A DNA stretch of 39,132 nucleotides, taken from positions 1 to 39,132 of IMG/VR virus record IMGVR_UViG_3300021224_000002; one strand, written 5' to 3'. Below are positions 8,452 through 18,301 of this stretch, piece by piece; position 1 is the stretch's first letter; every line of letters starts with the position of its first letter. Origin of the DNA: a virus. The position numbers and the translations under genes were made by a program. Under the pieces are notes generated by a model, which saw nothing but the letters and a program-made list of their open reading frames with translations, was not told the DNA's origin and made no database searches.

Positions 8452-11400
8452 ATGGTTGGGTCATTGATTGTTGCTGCTATTGCAGGAACGACAGCAGCAG
8501 GTGTTGCGGCTTCTTTTGCTTTGACGGCTGCGGCATTTGCCGTGAACTTTGCTGTCTCCAGTATTTTGACTCGTGCCTTTGCCCCAAGCTCTAGCGGAAG
8601 TCAAGCAATTGACAACGGCGTTAGGCAGCAAGTCCCTCCTTCATCGACAAACAGCATTCCTGTCGTGTATGGCGATGCGTATTGCGGGGGAAGATTTGTT
8701 GATGCTGTGTTGAGTACAGATGCCAAGACAATGTATTACGTCATGGTTGTTTCGCACATCAGCCCCAATGGTCAGTTCACGTTTGACACAACAGACATGT
8801 ATTGGGGCGATCGCAGAATGACGTTTGACGGGTCCACTCAAGTTGTCAGCTTGACCGATGGCGCTGGCAACGTGGACACCAAAGTCAGTGGAAACTTATT
8901 CATCGGGCTGTATACATCAAGCCAATCTGGTGTCATCACATCTACCAATGGCGCACCACTTCCTTCATCTTTTATGGGTGGCGGCGACATTCCATCAGAG
9001 TTGCGCTGGTCGCCTACCAACCGTCAGATGAACGGATTGGCATTTGCGATTGTCAAGCTGAACTACAACCGAGATGCCGAAACTACAAACATGCAGACTG
9101 TGACCTTTAAGGCCAAACAGTATCTGAATGGAACCGGCACTGCAAAGCCGGGCGATGTTTGGTATGACTACATGACCAATGAGTTGTACGGCGCTGCGAT
9201 GGCGGCAGACATTGTGAATGCAAATTCTGCAACTGCCTTAAACACATACTCTGATGGCTTGATTCCTTATATGGAAAACGGCTCGTCATATACGCAAGCG
9301 CGTTACCGCATCAACGGCATTGTGGATACAGGTCAAAGTTGCTTGAGCAACATCAATGCAATGATGATCGCTTGTGACTCTTGGAATCAATACAACGCAG
9401 CTCTGGGTCAATGGAGTGTTGTCATCAATAAGGCTGAGACTACCTCGCTTGCCTTCAATGATGACAACATCATCGGCGAGATTCGCGTAAGTGCTTTTGA
9501 CATCACAAGCAGCGTCAATCAGATTGAAGCCGAGTTCCCGAGCAAGCAAAACCGCGATCAGTCTGACTTTGTGTACTACGAGACTCCTTCAATCTTGTTG
9601 TATCCAAATGAGCCAGTAAACAAGCAGTCCATCCAACTGTCGATGGTCAATGATTCGGTGCAAGCCCAATACTTAGCATCTCGTATTCTTGAGCAGGCTC
9701 GTGAGGATTTGATCGTCACCATAAGCACTGCGTACACTGGCATCCAAGTTGATGCAGGTGATGTCATCTCCATCACAAACTCGTCATACGGCTGGACAGC
9801 CAAACTGTTCCGTGTAATGAAGGTGGCTGAAGTTTCTTTGCCTGACGGAAACCTTGGTGCAACCTTTGAGTTGAACGAATACAACGCTCAGGTTTATGAT
9901 GACCGAGATATCACAAAGTACGTTCCAGCACCAAACACAGACTTGCCAAATCCGGCATTTTTTGGAACGTTGCCAGCCCCAACTATTGCATCACAATTTC
10001 CATCTGCGGCTGTTCCTGCATTCAATGTTCAGCCATACATTGGTTCTGCCGGGTTTGTAACGTATGCGGAGATTTGGTATTCGGCATTCAGCAATCCGAC
10101 TGTTTCTCAGCTTTACCTTGGTGGCACAACAAGCATTCCAAGCAGTGGGATTCCGTACTCTGCTGGTCAAACGCTTCCAACTGTTGAGCTTCAAATCCCT
10201 GCTGGCAACTGGTACTTGTTTTCTCGTCTGGTCAACCCGGCTGCTGTGAGTCAGTATTCACCAGCATCCTCTGTATTTAACTGGAGGCCAACAACCTTCC
10301 AATACGCTGAACGATGGATTGCTGTTGCTTATGCTGACAATGCAACTGGAACATCCGGGTTTAGCTTGAACCCTCGCGGAAAGACCTACTATGGCTTGTT
10401 CAACAACACCACAGCCAACGGCAGTACAAATCCTGCTGATTACACTTGGTACGCAGCAAACTTTGGTACGGTCAACTATTTACTGATTGCAAATCGCTCG
10501 AATCGTAAATTTAGTTTTGCCGTGGGCAATGCTGGATTTGCAAACTTGGGTGGAGCATTTGTGCCATCTGAAACATCTATTTATGACACATCCATTTGGG
10601 GCGCTTTGGAGGATGGTCAGAACTATATTGATCTTGACGAGCGAACAGGGCAATTGACTAAAGCTGGTACAACTGCCATTAGTTCAGCCGATGGACTTCT
10701 TAGCGTCAGCAACAACACAAGCGGCTCCATGATTGTGTCGCTGCAAAAGTTCTTGAACTTTGGCTCTGGCGTTTATTCCAAGTCGTTCAATGCCGCTACG
10801 CTGACTGTTGACGTTTACGGTCGAGTTGTTGGGTTCACTGAGTCTGATGAATTTTTTTATACAGAGACTATTTTTAGTGCAACAAGTGGTCAGACATCTT
10901 TTGCTGTAACGCATATTGTTGGCAATAGCCTTGTGTTTAGGAACGGCGCTTTGCTGGACACCTCGGAGTACACCGAGACATCTACAACAATTGTGATGAA
11001 CACAGCTTGCGCTGCTGGAGAAATTGTTGTTGTCATCAGCATGAATGCCATCAGCACCGATCAATATTATGAGATTTTGGGAACTACCATTTCTTCAAGT
11101 GGTGCAAATTCAATTGTTTACGGTGACCCAACGGATCAAATTGTTTATGCTGGAGATGTGTTGTGCTTTGCGGCCAGCCAGCCAGCATCCGCAGACACTC
11201 CAACAACATTCACAGTTCAGTCTGTCAATACTTCAACCAACACCATTACCTTCACCACATCAATTTCTGGAGCAACTGCTGGACTTGGTGTGTTTAGGAA
11301 ACGTGCTGCTGGCGCTGCGTACAAGCCATTCAGTCGGTACTCGTTCGATCTCACCAACGCATCATCCTACACATCATCAGACTTTACTGTCAGGAATGGT

Positions 11401-11769
11401 TTTGAGTCCATTTACGTCAATGGCTCTCAATTCAATGAGGTGGACTATGATTTGTCAGGAAACACCATTACAGGGTTCCCATCCAATGTGAGTGGCAAGA
11501 TGACTGTCATCATGTACGCAGAGAATAACCTTGGCATTCCCGCTTCCAATGTGACAAACACAGTGGCCTATTCAACCGATGGTGCTTTGACTTACATCTT
11601 TGCCAGCAACCCTTTGTCGATGGAGATTTACGCCAATGGCGCACTCTTGACCAAAGGGTCTGGCTACGATTACACTGCCAGTAGTTCAAACTATAATTTG
11701 ACCAACGCATTCACAAACAATTTCACGCTTTTGAACCAGCAAACATTTGCTCGGGCTGGCGCGGCGTAA
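8452..11769 (+). CDS. Central tail hub / tip attachment protein (gpJ-like)
   Basis: An 1105-residue protein at the place of lambda gpJ. The first about 45 residues are hydrophobic (IVAAIAGTTAAGVAASFALT and AVNFAVSSILTRAFAP), as is common for hub proteins of this type. The region around residues 60-130 contains IPVVYGDAYCGGRFVDAV and TDMYWGDRRMTFDG, typical of hub N-terminal domains. The remainder looks like a hub followed by beta-sandwich repeats for receptor contact. Residues after about 600 are Ser/Thr/Asn rich and probably form the exposed part. An AAGGA site lies before the ATG. It should nucleate tail assembly and start host recognition. Confidence 0.8.
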   Translation: MVGSLIVAAIAGTTAAGVAASFALTAAAFAVNFAVSSILTRAFAPSSSGSQAIDNGVRQQVPPSSTNSIPVVYGDAYCGGRFVDAVLSTDAKTMYYVMVVSHISPNGQFTFDTTDMYWGDRRMTFDGSTQVVSLTDGAGNVDTKVSGNLFIGLYTSSQSGVITSTNGAPLPSSFMGGGDIPSELRWSPTNRQMNGLAFAIVKLNYNRDAETTNMQTVTFKAKQYLNGTGTAKPGDVWYDYMTNELYGAAMAADIVNANSATALNTYSDGLIPYMENGSSYTQARYRINGIVDTGQSCLSNINAMMIACDSWNQYNAALGQWSVVINKAETTSLAFNDDNIIGEIRVSAFDITSSVNQIEAEFPSKQNRDQSDFVYYETPSILLYPNEPVNKQSIQLSMVNDSVQAQYLASRILEQAREDLIVTISTAYTGIQVDAGDVISITNSSYGWTAKLFRVMKVAEVSLPDGNLGATFELNEYNAQVYDDRDITKYVPAPNTDLPNPAFFGTLPAPTIASQFPSAAVPAFNVQPYIGSAGFVTYAEIWYSAFSNPTVSQLYLGGTTSIPSSGIPYSAGQTLPTVELQIPAGNWYLFSRLVNPAAVSQYSPASSVFNWRPTTFQYAERWIAVAYADNATGTSGFSLNPRGKTYYGLFNNTTANGSTNPADYTWYAANFGTVNYLLIANRSNRKFSFAVGNAGFANLGGAFVPSETSIYDTSIWGALEDGQNYIDLDERTGQLTKAGTTAISSADGLLSVSNNTSGSMIVSLQKFLNFGSGVYSKSFNAATLTVDVYGRVVGFTESDEFFYTETIFSATSGQTSFAVTHIVGNSLVFRNGALLDTSEYTETSTTIVMNTACAAGEIVVVISMNAISTDQYYEILGTTISSSGANSIVYGDPTDQIVYAGDVLCFAASQPASADTPTTFTVQSVNTSTNTITFTTSISGATAGLGVFRKRAAGAAYKPFSRYSFDLTNASSYTSSDFTVRNGFESIYVNGSQFNEVDYDLSGNTITGFPSNVSGKMTVIMYAENNLGIPASNVTNTVAYSTDGALTYIFASNPLSMEIYANGALLTKGSGYDYTASSSNYNLTNAFTNNFTLLNQQTFARAGAA

Positions 11770-11778
11770 GGACATCAC

Positions 11779-12084
11779 ATGACCCAAGCCTTTAACTTAT
11801 CGCAGCTTGCGAACAACTTGGATTCATCAGGCCGTCTTGATGCTACTGATGGCCTTGTCAATGCCGTTCCTGTGGCAAATGGTGGTACGGGAGCATCCTC
11901 TGCATCCGCTGCAAGGTCTAATCTTGGTGTTCCATCCGGAGATACCGATACTTTGAACTTAGGCTCTTGGATTATTGAATCTTCTGGTGGTAATTTGTTG
12001 TTTTATTATTCCGGGTTTCTAAAATTTACTATGGATACAAACGGGAATTTTTCTGCCGTTCAAAACATTACTGCTTATGCGTAA
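11779..12084 (+). CDS. Short tail fibre protein with ANGGTGA-type repeat
   Basis: A 101-residue protein that follows the hub gene after nine bases with an AAGGAC ribosome site. It contains VANGGTGASSASAARSNLG, a repeat found in many phage tail fibres. The large fibre at 14879 carries a related copy ([19 protein letters not shown]). The C-terminal part is a short beta segment ending NITAYA; the large fibre has NITAYSD just before its chaperone domain. It may be a small fibre or the remains of a longer one whose distal part was lost or exchanged. Confidence 0.65.
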   Translation: MTQAFNLSQLANNLDSSGRLDATDGLVNAVPVANGGTGASSASAARSNLGVPSGDTDTLNLGSWIIESSGGNLLFYYSGFLKFTMDTNGNFSAVQNITAYA

Positions 12085-12093
12085 GGTGCAGGT

Positions 12094-12975
12094 ATGACGC
12101 TGCCAACAGGAACAATCTCAATGTCTCAGGTGAATTCTGAGCTTGGTTACACATCTACTGCCCTAATTTCCTTAAATGATTCTGCTGTAAGAAATCTTGC
12201 TGGCGTTCCTTCTGGAGCAATTAGCATGAGTAATTTGCAAGGAAAATCAAACCAGTTTTCTTTTGCTATTTCCAGCAACCAGACCAACGCCAACCTTCGC
12301 ACGCTGGCCGTTGCTGCTGGCTGGAACCAAGCTAGCCAACTTATTGCCACAATTAACAGCGGCATTACGATCAGCAGCAGCAGTACCGGAACCCCTGCCC
12401 TGACAATCAACGGCTCCTTTCCGGGAGGCGTGCAACTGGTGAACAACGGCACAATTATCGGGCGGGGCGGCAATGGTGGCAACGGAGCCAACCCCAACGG
12501 TTCAGGAACCGGAGGAGCTGGAGGCTCTGGTGGTTTGGCGGTAAGCGTGTCTAGCTCCGTGTCAATAAACAACATTGGCCGAATTTCGGGTGGTGGTGGT
12601 GGTGGCGGCGGCGGCGGGACGCAGCTTAATAATTACGGCAAGGCCGGTTCCTACTATCTTTCAGGCGGTGGCGGCGGGGGCGGCATTGGCGTGAGTTCTG
12701 GTGGCGCTGGCGGTGCTTCTGGTGGTGGCGGTAACGTTGGTCAAGCCGGTTCCGGAGGAACCTTGACTGCCGCAGGCGCTGGCGGCAAGACCGGGCGAGA
12801 TGATTTCAACCCTAATCCCTACTATGGCGGCAACGGTGGGTCTTACGGCAGTGGCGGCACTAACGGCATGGCTCCTATACGACCCGGCGCAGGAGGCGCG
12901 GCAGGCGGATGTTTGGCCGGAAACTCATTGGTAACTTGGGTGGCTTTTGGCACTCGTAACGGAGGTATTTCATGA
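12094..12975 (+). CDS. Glycine-rich tail adhesin
   Basis: A 293-residue protein. The N-terminal part (MTLPTGTISMSQVNSELG, then NLAGVPSGAISMSNLQGKS) is a tail-attachment type domain seen in other phage fibres. The next part up to about residue 125 is beta-like. From about 127 to the end there are several Gly-rich blocks, including runs of nine or more Gly around residues 167-175 and 191-198, separated by Asn/Ser-rich turns. Such spacing recalls the polyglycine-II sandwich of gp38-type adhesins (phage S16), which bind host surface proteins. The link to that fold is inference. Its stop overlaps the next gene. Confidence 0.65.
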   Translation: MTLPTGTISMSQVNSELGYTSTALISLNDSAVRNLAGVPSGAISMSNLQGKSNQFSFAISSNQTNANLRTLAVAAGWNQASQLIATINSGITISSSSTGTPALTINGSFPGGVQLVNNGTIIGRGGNGGNGANPNGSGTGGAGGSGGLAVSVSSSVSINNIGRISGGGGGGGGGGTQLNNYGKAGSYYLSGGGGGGGIGVSSGGAGGASGGGGNVGQAGSGGTLTAAGAGGKTGRDDFNPNPYYGGNGGSYGSGGTNGMAPIRPGAGGAAGGCLAGNSLVTWVAFGTRNGGIS

Positions 12976-13358
12976 TGGAATTTAAGATCGTCAACGCTAC
13001 TCGTCAGCTTGGGCAAATTGAAGTCGCTTATTTTTTTGACGGCAAGCATTACGGCACTTACGCAATAGATGTTCCAGTCGTTGACGGCGTTTTTCTGACG
13101 GGGGAGTCGCTTGAGCAAGAAATAAAACATCGCGCTCCAACTTGGGCGCTTGAGCGCGAAGCCGCTGTTTTGTCGGCTTTAAATTTTGGCGAGATTGAGG
13201 CTTTGATTGAGCGAGAGCAAACACCCGCCGCAAACACCTTGCCGACAAATTTGGACATGTGGGAGCAAGTGGCTTTTGAACAAAAAATCGGTGCGGCGCT
13301 CGTAAAGTTTGGGGTGCTACCTGCTGACCCAACCGCTGTGCCTGTGGCCGAACTGTAA
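12972..13358 (+). CDS. Unknown protein, possible tail fibre accessory
   Basis: A 128-residue protein that overlaps the Gly-rich adhesin by four bases with a GGAGG ribosome site, and overlaps the following oxygenase gene by one base. The N-terminal half looks like strands (FKIVNATRQLGQIEVAYFF and YGTYAIDVPVVDGVFL). The C-terminal half is helical with WALEREAAVLSALNFGEIEAL. I do not recognise a family. Small genes directly after adhesin genes are often adhesin chaperones or assembly proteins, which is an inference here. Confidence 0.6.
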   Translation: MMEFKIVNATRQLGQIEVAYFFDGKHYGTYAIDVPVVDGVFLTGESLEQEIKHRAPTWALEREAAVLSALNFGEIEALIEREQTPAANTLPTNLDMWEQVAFEQKIGAALVKFGVLPADPTAVPVAEL

Positions 13359-13921
13359 TGCGGCTGGAGATCGCCCGAAAGTTTTTGACAACCGCTGAGT
13401 GCGGTTTGCTAAACGCTTGGGCGCTTGACGGCGTGAAAAACGGCTGGCTTGACGTGGGAATAAGCCGTGGACACACAACACAAAAACGCCTTACTTCACG
13501 CATGTGTGGACCCAAGTTCACCACGCCACCCGAGATTCTTGCGATTTCTCAAAAAATACGAAAATATGCCGGAGTTGCGAGTTCGCCGCTTGTGTTGGGT
13601 CACGGCAAAGACGGGATTGTCGTAAGCTGCACTTTTGACAAAGGGGACGTTTATTCACATCGAGACCCTCGTTGTTTTTCTGGGCTCGCAACGCTACGTT
13701 GTAACGTTTTGACTCAAAAACCGCAAAGCGGCGGCGATTTGTATTTGGGAGACACAAAGGTTGATCTTGAGGAAGGGGATTTGCACTGTTACTTGGCTTC
13801 TGAACATACGCATAGCGTCACTGAAGTGCAGGGCCCCGTGCCGAGAATTTTGTGGATGTTTGGGGCTAGCGTTCAGGCTAAAAGCTGGGATAATGGTCAT
13901 ATTGTTTTTGGAGCACAATAA
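13358..13921 (+). CDS. 2OG-Fe(II) oxygenase-like protein 1
   Basis: A 187-residue protein with the core of the 2-oxoglutarate/Fe(II)-dependent dioxygenase fold. The likely iron ligands are His101 and Asp103 (YSHRDP) and His152 (EHTHSV), with Arg163 (VPRILWMFG) in the place that holds 2-oxoglutarate. Between them lie the typical strand ATLRCNVLTQKPQSGGDLYL and the turn VDLEEGDLHCYLAS. These enzymes hydroxylate amino acids, nucleobases or small molecules. The substrate is unknown. It lies between adhesin genes and a cupin gene that begins at the next base, so it could modify a virion protein or a host molecule. Confidence 0.75.
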   Translation: MRLEIARKFLTTAECGLLNAWALDGVKNGWLDVGISRGHTTQKRLTSRMCGPKFTTPPEILAISQKIRKYAGVASSPLVLGHGKDGIVVSCTFDKGDVYSHRDPRCFSGLATLRCNVLTQKPQSGGDLYLGDTKVDLEEGDLHCYLASEHTHSVTEVQGPVPRILWMFGASVQAKSWDNGHIVFGAQ

Positions 13922-14281
13922 ATGGGATACCCAGACACAAAAATGGCATGTGTGAGCAATCTTTGGGTGCGGCAAATGCACTTTGCAAAGGCTGGGGACC
14001 GCAACGAGGGTCACGTCCACAACTACGACCACATAACGCTTTTGGCAAAAGGAAGCGTGACGGTTGACGTGGAAGGCCAACTTTCCGAATTTGTTGCACC
14101 GCAAATAATTTACATTGCCAAAGGAAAACGTCATTTTTTAACGGCCAAAGAAGACGGCACAGTGGCCTATTGCGCTCATGCTTTAAGGACTGGGGAGCGC
14201 GAGATCGACATCCTTGACCCGGCAATGGTTCCTGCTGGAGTTCAAAACCCGTTGGCGGCTGGCTTGGCTAGGCCTTTGTAG
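13922..14281 (+). CDS. Cupin-domain protein
   Basis: A 119-residue single-domain cupin. The first motif is visible as G30-H31-V32-H33 with His37 in place of the usual Glu, followed by LLAKGSVTVDV. The second motif is PQIIYIAKGKRHFLTA with His71. These His residues form a plausible metal site. Cupins serve as isomerases, dioxygenases or binding proteins, and the exact reaction cannot be told. It starts immediately after the stop of the 2OG oxygenase gene, so the two are made together and may act on the same substrate. The gene is the last of this sub-operon before an 88-base gap. Confidence 0.75.
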   Translation: MGYPDTKMACVSNLWVRQMHFAKAGDRNEGHVHNYDHITLLAKGSVTVDVEGQLSEFVAPQIIYIAKGKRHFLTAKEDGTVAYCAHALRTGEREIDILDPAMVPAGVQNPLAAGLARPL

Positions 14282-14321
14282 TATTTAATGTATCAAAAAC
14301 AATACAGCAAAACATTCGTAG

Positions 14322-14339
14322 CCCTGCAAGTTTGCGGGG
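14322..14339 (+). other. Small hairpin in an 88-base gap between fibre genes
   Basis: CCCTGCAA and TTGCGGGG face each other with almost no spacer, giving a stem of about seven pairs with one G-T pair and a 4-base loop. No T-run follows, so it is not a standard terminator. It could be a processing or stability element between the cupin gene and the next structural gene. The rest of the gap (14282-14369) has no other clear signal apart from the ribosome site AGGGA before 14370. Confidence 0.35.
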
Positions 14340-14369
14340 AGCGTCACCACCTGAGTACAGGGAACCATT

Positions 14370-14867
14370 ATGGCCGTCTTCAATAAAAACACTTTGACCC
14401 AAGTTTCAGGGTTCAACAATCCAATCATTGCTGGCGAACTCGTCTACCAGCAAAAGACTTATTGGAATCTTGTCTTTACTGGTGCAGGCGCTACACCCGT
14501 TGACCTGACTGGTGCAACTATTAACGCTCAAATTGTCAGACGATTACTGACCAACATCAATGACAGCCGCAATGGTTTGACATTCGATATTACTGATTAC
14601 GCTCCCGCACCAACTCCAGTTTCTTTGACCATTACGAACCGAAATGATGCCGCAGGCTCGTTCACTCTTGTGATTGACCAGACTGCTTGGGATGTAATTG
14701 CTGACGATCCAGAGTTGGACATCTCTGCCCAAAGCCCTGTCGGCTTTTCTGGTCGCATCAAGATTGGCTTTCCAGCTTCTGGTGGAACGCCTCAAGATGA
14801 TGCAATCATCTTCCTGCTTTTCCTTGTACGCTCTGACGGCGTTGTGAATACTGCTGCTGTTGTTTAA
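14370..14867 (+). CDS. Probable tail/baseplate structural protein before the collagen-like fibre
   Basis: A 165-residue protein with alternating strands: [31 protein letters not shown], then [19 protein letters not shown] and [11 protein letters not shown]. It looks like an immunoglobulin-like or upper-baseplate-like beta-sandwich and is placed 11 bases before the large fibre, with GGAGAG in the gap. I do not recognise the family by name. A role as adaptor between tail tip and the collagen-like fibre is a reasonable inference from position. Confidence 0.6.
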   Translation: MAVFNKNTLTQVSGFNNPIIAGELVYQQKTYWNLVFTGAGATPVDLTGATINAQIVRRLLTNINDSRNGLTFDITDYAPAPTPVSLTITNRNDAAGSFTLVIDQTAWDVIADDPELDISAQSPVGFSGRIKIGFPASGGTPQDDAIIFLLFLVRSDGVVNTAAVV

Positions 14868-14878
14868 GGAGAGTTCAC

Positions 14879-17800
14879 ATGGCAAACATTGATGTGAACG
14901 TCATTGACGGCAACAACATTAACCTCGTTGTCTCTCCTTCTGCATCCTCATCATTGGTTGTGGAATCTGGGTTTGGAGCAGGTGTTGCAATGGAGTTGTA
15001 TCCAGCTCCAACGCAAGTCATTAACATTGATCGTGGTGTAGCTGGTAATGGCGTTGCCAGAATCACCGAGGTTGATGTTGACAACTATGCTTATCTTGAT
15101 ATTGTTTATACAAATGGGACATCTGAACAGATTGGACCAATTGGTGTCAGCAGCTCAATCCTGATTGACATTGGAAACAACATGGTCAGCATCACGGCTG
15201 TTGCTGGCGATCTGACTGCCATCAATGCTGTTTATGCAAACTTGGCTGCGATTGACAATTGCAATGTCAATATGGCTGCAATCATTGCGGCCCCTGCTGA
15301 AGCTGCCGCTGCCTCTGCAAGTGCCGCTGCCGCCTTAATTTCTGAAAATGCTGCCGCTGGCTCTGAAGCCAATGCCGCAACATCAGAATCTAATGCTGCC
15401 GCATCTGCCGTATTAGCCGACAGCAATGCAGATATTTCTGCTGCACAAGCAGTAAATGCAGCAGGCTTTGCAAGCGATGCCGCGACATCTGCTTCCGCTG
15501 CTCTGGCTTCTGAGAATGCCGCCGCTGCAAGTGAATCGGCTGCTTTAATCTCTAAGAATTCTGCATCGTCTTCTGCTGGCGCTGCTTTGATTTCTGAGAA
15601 TGCCGCTGCCAGCTCTCAGACAGCCGCTTCAGCATCTCAGATTGCTGCCGCATTATCTGAAGCCAATGCTGCTGCTCTATACGACAACTTTGATGACCGT
15701 TATCTTGGTGCAAAAAGCTCGGACCCGGCAGTAGATAACGATGGAAATCCACTGCTGACTGGGGCGCTATATTGGAACACTGTCAACAATGTTATGCGTA
15801 CCTACAACGGCGCAGCATGGGAGACAGCGTTTGTTCCTTCTAGTGGCTATGTCGCAAAGTCTCCATCAGCAACAGACAATGCTATCGTAAGGTTTGACGG
15901 GGCTTCTGGCAACATCATTCAAGATTCATCTTCTACTGTTGACGACAATGGAAATCTGACCACGCATAGCGTCAACATTCATTACGAGCAATACAATTTA
16001 ACCGCTGGCGAAACCAGTGCTGTTGGAAAACGTTTTTGGGATGCTACCCAAGGAACAACTGCTTTTGGCATGATTGGCAACATCATGGTTCGTGATGGGC
16101 AGAACCTTTCTGCTTATGTAACGAACTCGGACACAGTAACAATTCAAAAAGGCGCTGCTGTTTATCTGGCTGGAGCCCAAGGTGATCGCGCCACAGTCAA
16201 GCTGGCATACAACACATCCGATGCGACATCAGCCAAAACCTTTGGCTTGGCTGCGCAAGATATTGCTGCCGGGCAGTCAGGCATTGTGATATGTCAAGGT
16301 GTTCTAAGTGGATTGAATTTTTCTGCGTTTACACCCGGAGACACTGTTTACCTGAGTTCGACTCCCGGACAACTGACTAAAGTTAAACCATACGCCCCGA
16401 ATCATTTGGTCTACATGGGCGTGATTGAACGTGCAAATTCTGGCAACGGTCAAATCTACATTCGTCCTCAGAACGGATATGAACTGGACGAGTTGCACGA
16501 TGTTTCTGCCCAAACCCCATCAAACGGTCAAACCATTGTTTTTAATAGTGCGACATCGCTTTGGGAAAAGAAGTTTGGCGGCATCTTAACCAATGCAACC
16601 GGGCTTCCTTTGACAACTGGCGTAACTGGTATTTTGCCAATTGCAAATGGAGGCACAAACGCATCCACGGCATCTGGAGCAAGAACCAATCTTGGACTTG
16701 GCACTTCCGCAACTCTTGATGCTGGCGTGGCAGATGGCGTTGCAACTCTTGACTCAAGCGGCACGGTTCCTTTGTCGCAAATCCCTGCGTCACTTCAAGG
16801 TGCTTTGTCATATCAGGGAACATGGAATGCCTCGACCAATACGCCTGTGATTCTTCCGGGTGTTGGTTTTAAGGGGTACTACTATGTCGTAAGTGTTGCT
16901 GGTAACACTGTCATTGATGGCGTAAGCGGATGGGAAATTGGCGACTGGATTGTATTTAATGGTGCTGTCTGGCAAAAGATTGACAACACCGATGCTGTGG
17001 TGTCTGTTAATGGATACAACGGCACTGTTGTTTTGGGTTATGCAGATGTTGGGGCTCCATCAGTTAGCGGCACAAACGCAACAGGAACTTGGGCAATTGG
17101 CATTTCTGGAAATGCCGCCACTGCAACCACGGCTTCAAACTCAAACAACTTAAACATCAATGGTCTGACTTCTGAGCCATCTACTCAGTCGATTGACTTG
17201 ATTCCGTTCTACGATGTGTCTGCCGGTCTTACCCGCAAAGCAACTGTTGCTCAATTGGCATTGGTTGGCCCTACTGGTCCAACTGGTGCAACTGGTCCGG
17301 TTGGGCCAACTGGCGCAACAGGTCCAACAGGAGCAGTAGGCGCTGCCGCGACCGTTGCCGCTGGCACAACAACAACTGGCGCTGCTGGTACTTCTGCTGC
17401 TGTATCAAACAGCGGCACTTCTGCTGCTGCCGTTTTTAACTTCACCATTCCTCGTGGTGACACGGGTTCAACTGGTCCTACTGGACCTACTGGCTTGACT
17501 GGTCCAACAGGACCAACAGGAAGCCCCGGTCCAACCGGACCAACAGGCGCAACAGGAACTGCCGCAACTATTGCTGTTGGTACAACATCCAACCTGACGG
17601 CTGGTAGCGCTGCAACTGTTACAAACAGTGGCACTTCTGATGCGGCTGTATTTAACTTTGGCATTCCAGTTGGCCCAACCGGAGCGACTGGACCTACTGG
17701 GTCTACTGGCCCTACTGGTGCACCGGGTCCGACTGGTCCTACTGGGCCTCAGGGTTTGCAAGGTATTCAAGGAAATACAGGCTCAACGGGTTCGCCCGGC

Positions 17801-18301
17801 CCAACTGGGCCAACTGGCCCAACAGGTTTAACGGGTAGTCCCGGACCGACAGGGTCACCCGGTCCAACTGGAGCCACAGGGCCAACAGGGCCAGCAGGCC
17901 CACCCGGACCTGTTGCAGGCACAACCACACAAGTTATTTATAACAATGCTGGTTCTGCCGCAGGGTCTGCCAACTTAACGTTCAACGGAACAAACTTAAC
18001 ATGTGGCGGAAACATAACGGCATATTCTGATGAATCTGTAAAAACCAACTGGCGCGATCTTCCCGAGAACTATGTTGATATGCTGGCACTTGTAAAGAGT
18101 GGTACATACGACAGGGTTGACCAAGAGTTGACGCAAGACGGCGTATCAGCACAATCATTACAGAAGTTGCTTCCAAATTCTGTTTTGCTTGGCGATGATG
18201 GCAAGTTGTCTGTGGCTTATGCAAACGCAGCTTTAGTTTCTTGCATTAAGATTGCACAGCGCCTGCTTGCGCTTGAACAACAATTGAAAGATAAGACATG
18301 A
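14879..18301 (+). CDS. Long collagen-like tail fibre with S74 chaperone domain
   Basis: A 1140-residue fibre built of recognisable blocks. Residues about 130-267 are an Ala/Ser-rich coiled region like lambda side tail fibres. A small domain around 267-320 follows ([19 protein letters not shown]). An ANGGT-type repeat lies at about 585. Collagen-like Gly-X-Y blocks, mostly Gly-Pro-Thr, span about 797-1013 and are interrupted by two related 40-residue blocks (containing [16 protein letters not shown] and [16 protein letters not shown]). The C-terminal about 91 residues look like an S74 intramolecular chaperone, beginning at Ser1050 in [13 protein letters not shown]. In this family the domain trimerises the fibre and cleaves itself off before that Ser. 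A four-base overlap links it to the next oxygenase gene. Confidence 0.85.
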   Translation: MANIDVNVIDGNNINLVVSPSASSSLVVESGFGAGVAMELYPAPTQVINIDRGVAGNGVARITEVDVDNYAYLDIVYTNGTSEQIGPIGVSSSILIDIGNNMVSITAVAGDLTAINAVYANLAAIDNCNVNMAAIIAAPAEAAAASASAAAALISENAAAGSEANAATSESNAAASAVLADSNADISAAQAVNAAGFASDAATSASAALASENAAAASESAALISKNSASSSAGAALISENAAASSQTAASASQIAAALSEANAAALYDNFDDRYLGAKSSDPAVDNDGNPLLTGALYWNTVNNVMRTYNGAAWETAFVPSSGYVAKSPSATDNAIVRFDGASGNIIQDSSSTVDDNGNLTTHSVNIHYEQYNLTAGETSAVGKRFWDATQGTTAFGMIGNIMVRDGQNLSAYVTNSDTVTIQKGAAVYLAGAQGDRATVKLAYNTSDATSAKTFGLAAQDIAAGQSGIVICQGVLSGLNFSAFTPGDTVYLSSTPGQLTKVKPYAPNHLVYMGVIERANSGNGQIYIRPQNGYELDELHDVSAQTPSNGQTIVFNSATSLWEKKFGGILTNATGLPLTTGVTGILPIANGGTNASTASGARTNLGLGTSATLDAGVADGVATLDSSGTVPLSQIPASLQGALSYQGTWNASTNTPVILPGVGFKGYYYVVSVAGNTVIDGVSGWEIGDWIVFNGAVWQKIDNTDAVVSVNGYNGTVVLGYADVGAPSVSGTNATGTWAIGISGNAATATTASNSNNLNINGLTSEPSTQSIDLIPFYDVSAGLTRKATVAQLALVGPTGPTGATGPVGPTGATGPTGAVGAAATVAAGTTTTGAAGTSAAVSNSGTSAAAVFNFTIPRGDTGSTGPTGPTGLTGPTGPTGSPGPTGPTGATGTAATIAVGTTSNLTAGSAATVTNSGTSDAAVFNFGIPVGPTGATGPTGSTGPTGAPGPTGPTGPQGLQGIQGNTGSTGSPGPTGPTGPTGLTGSPGPTGSPGPTGATGPTGPAGPPGPVAGTTTQVIYNNAGSAAGSANLTFNGTNLTCGGNITAYSDESVKTNWRDLPENYVDMLALVKSGTYDRVDQELTQDGVSAQSLQKLLPNSVLLGDDGKLSVAYANAALVSCIKIAQRLLALEQQLKDKT

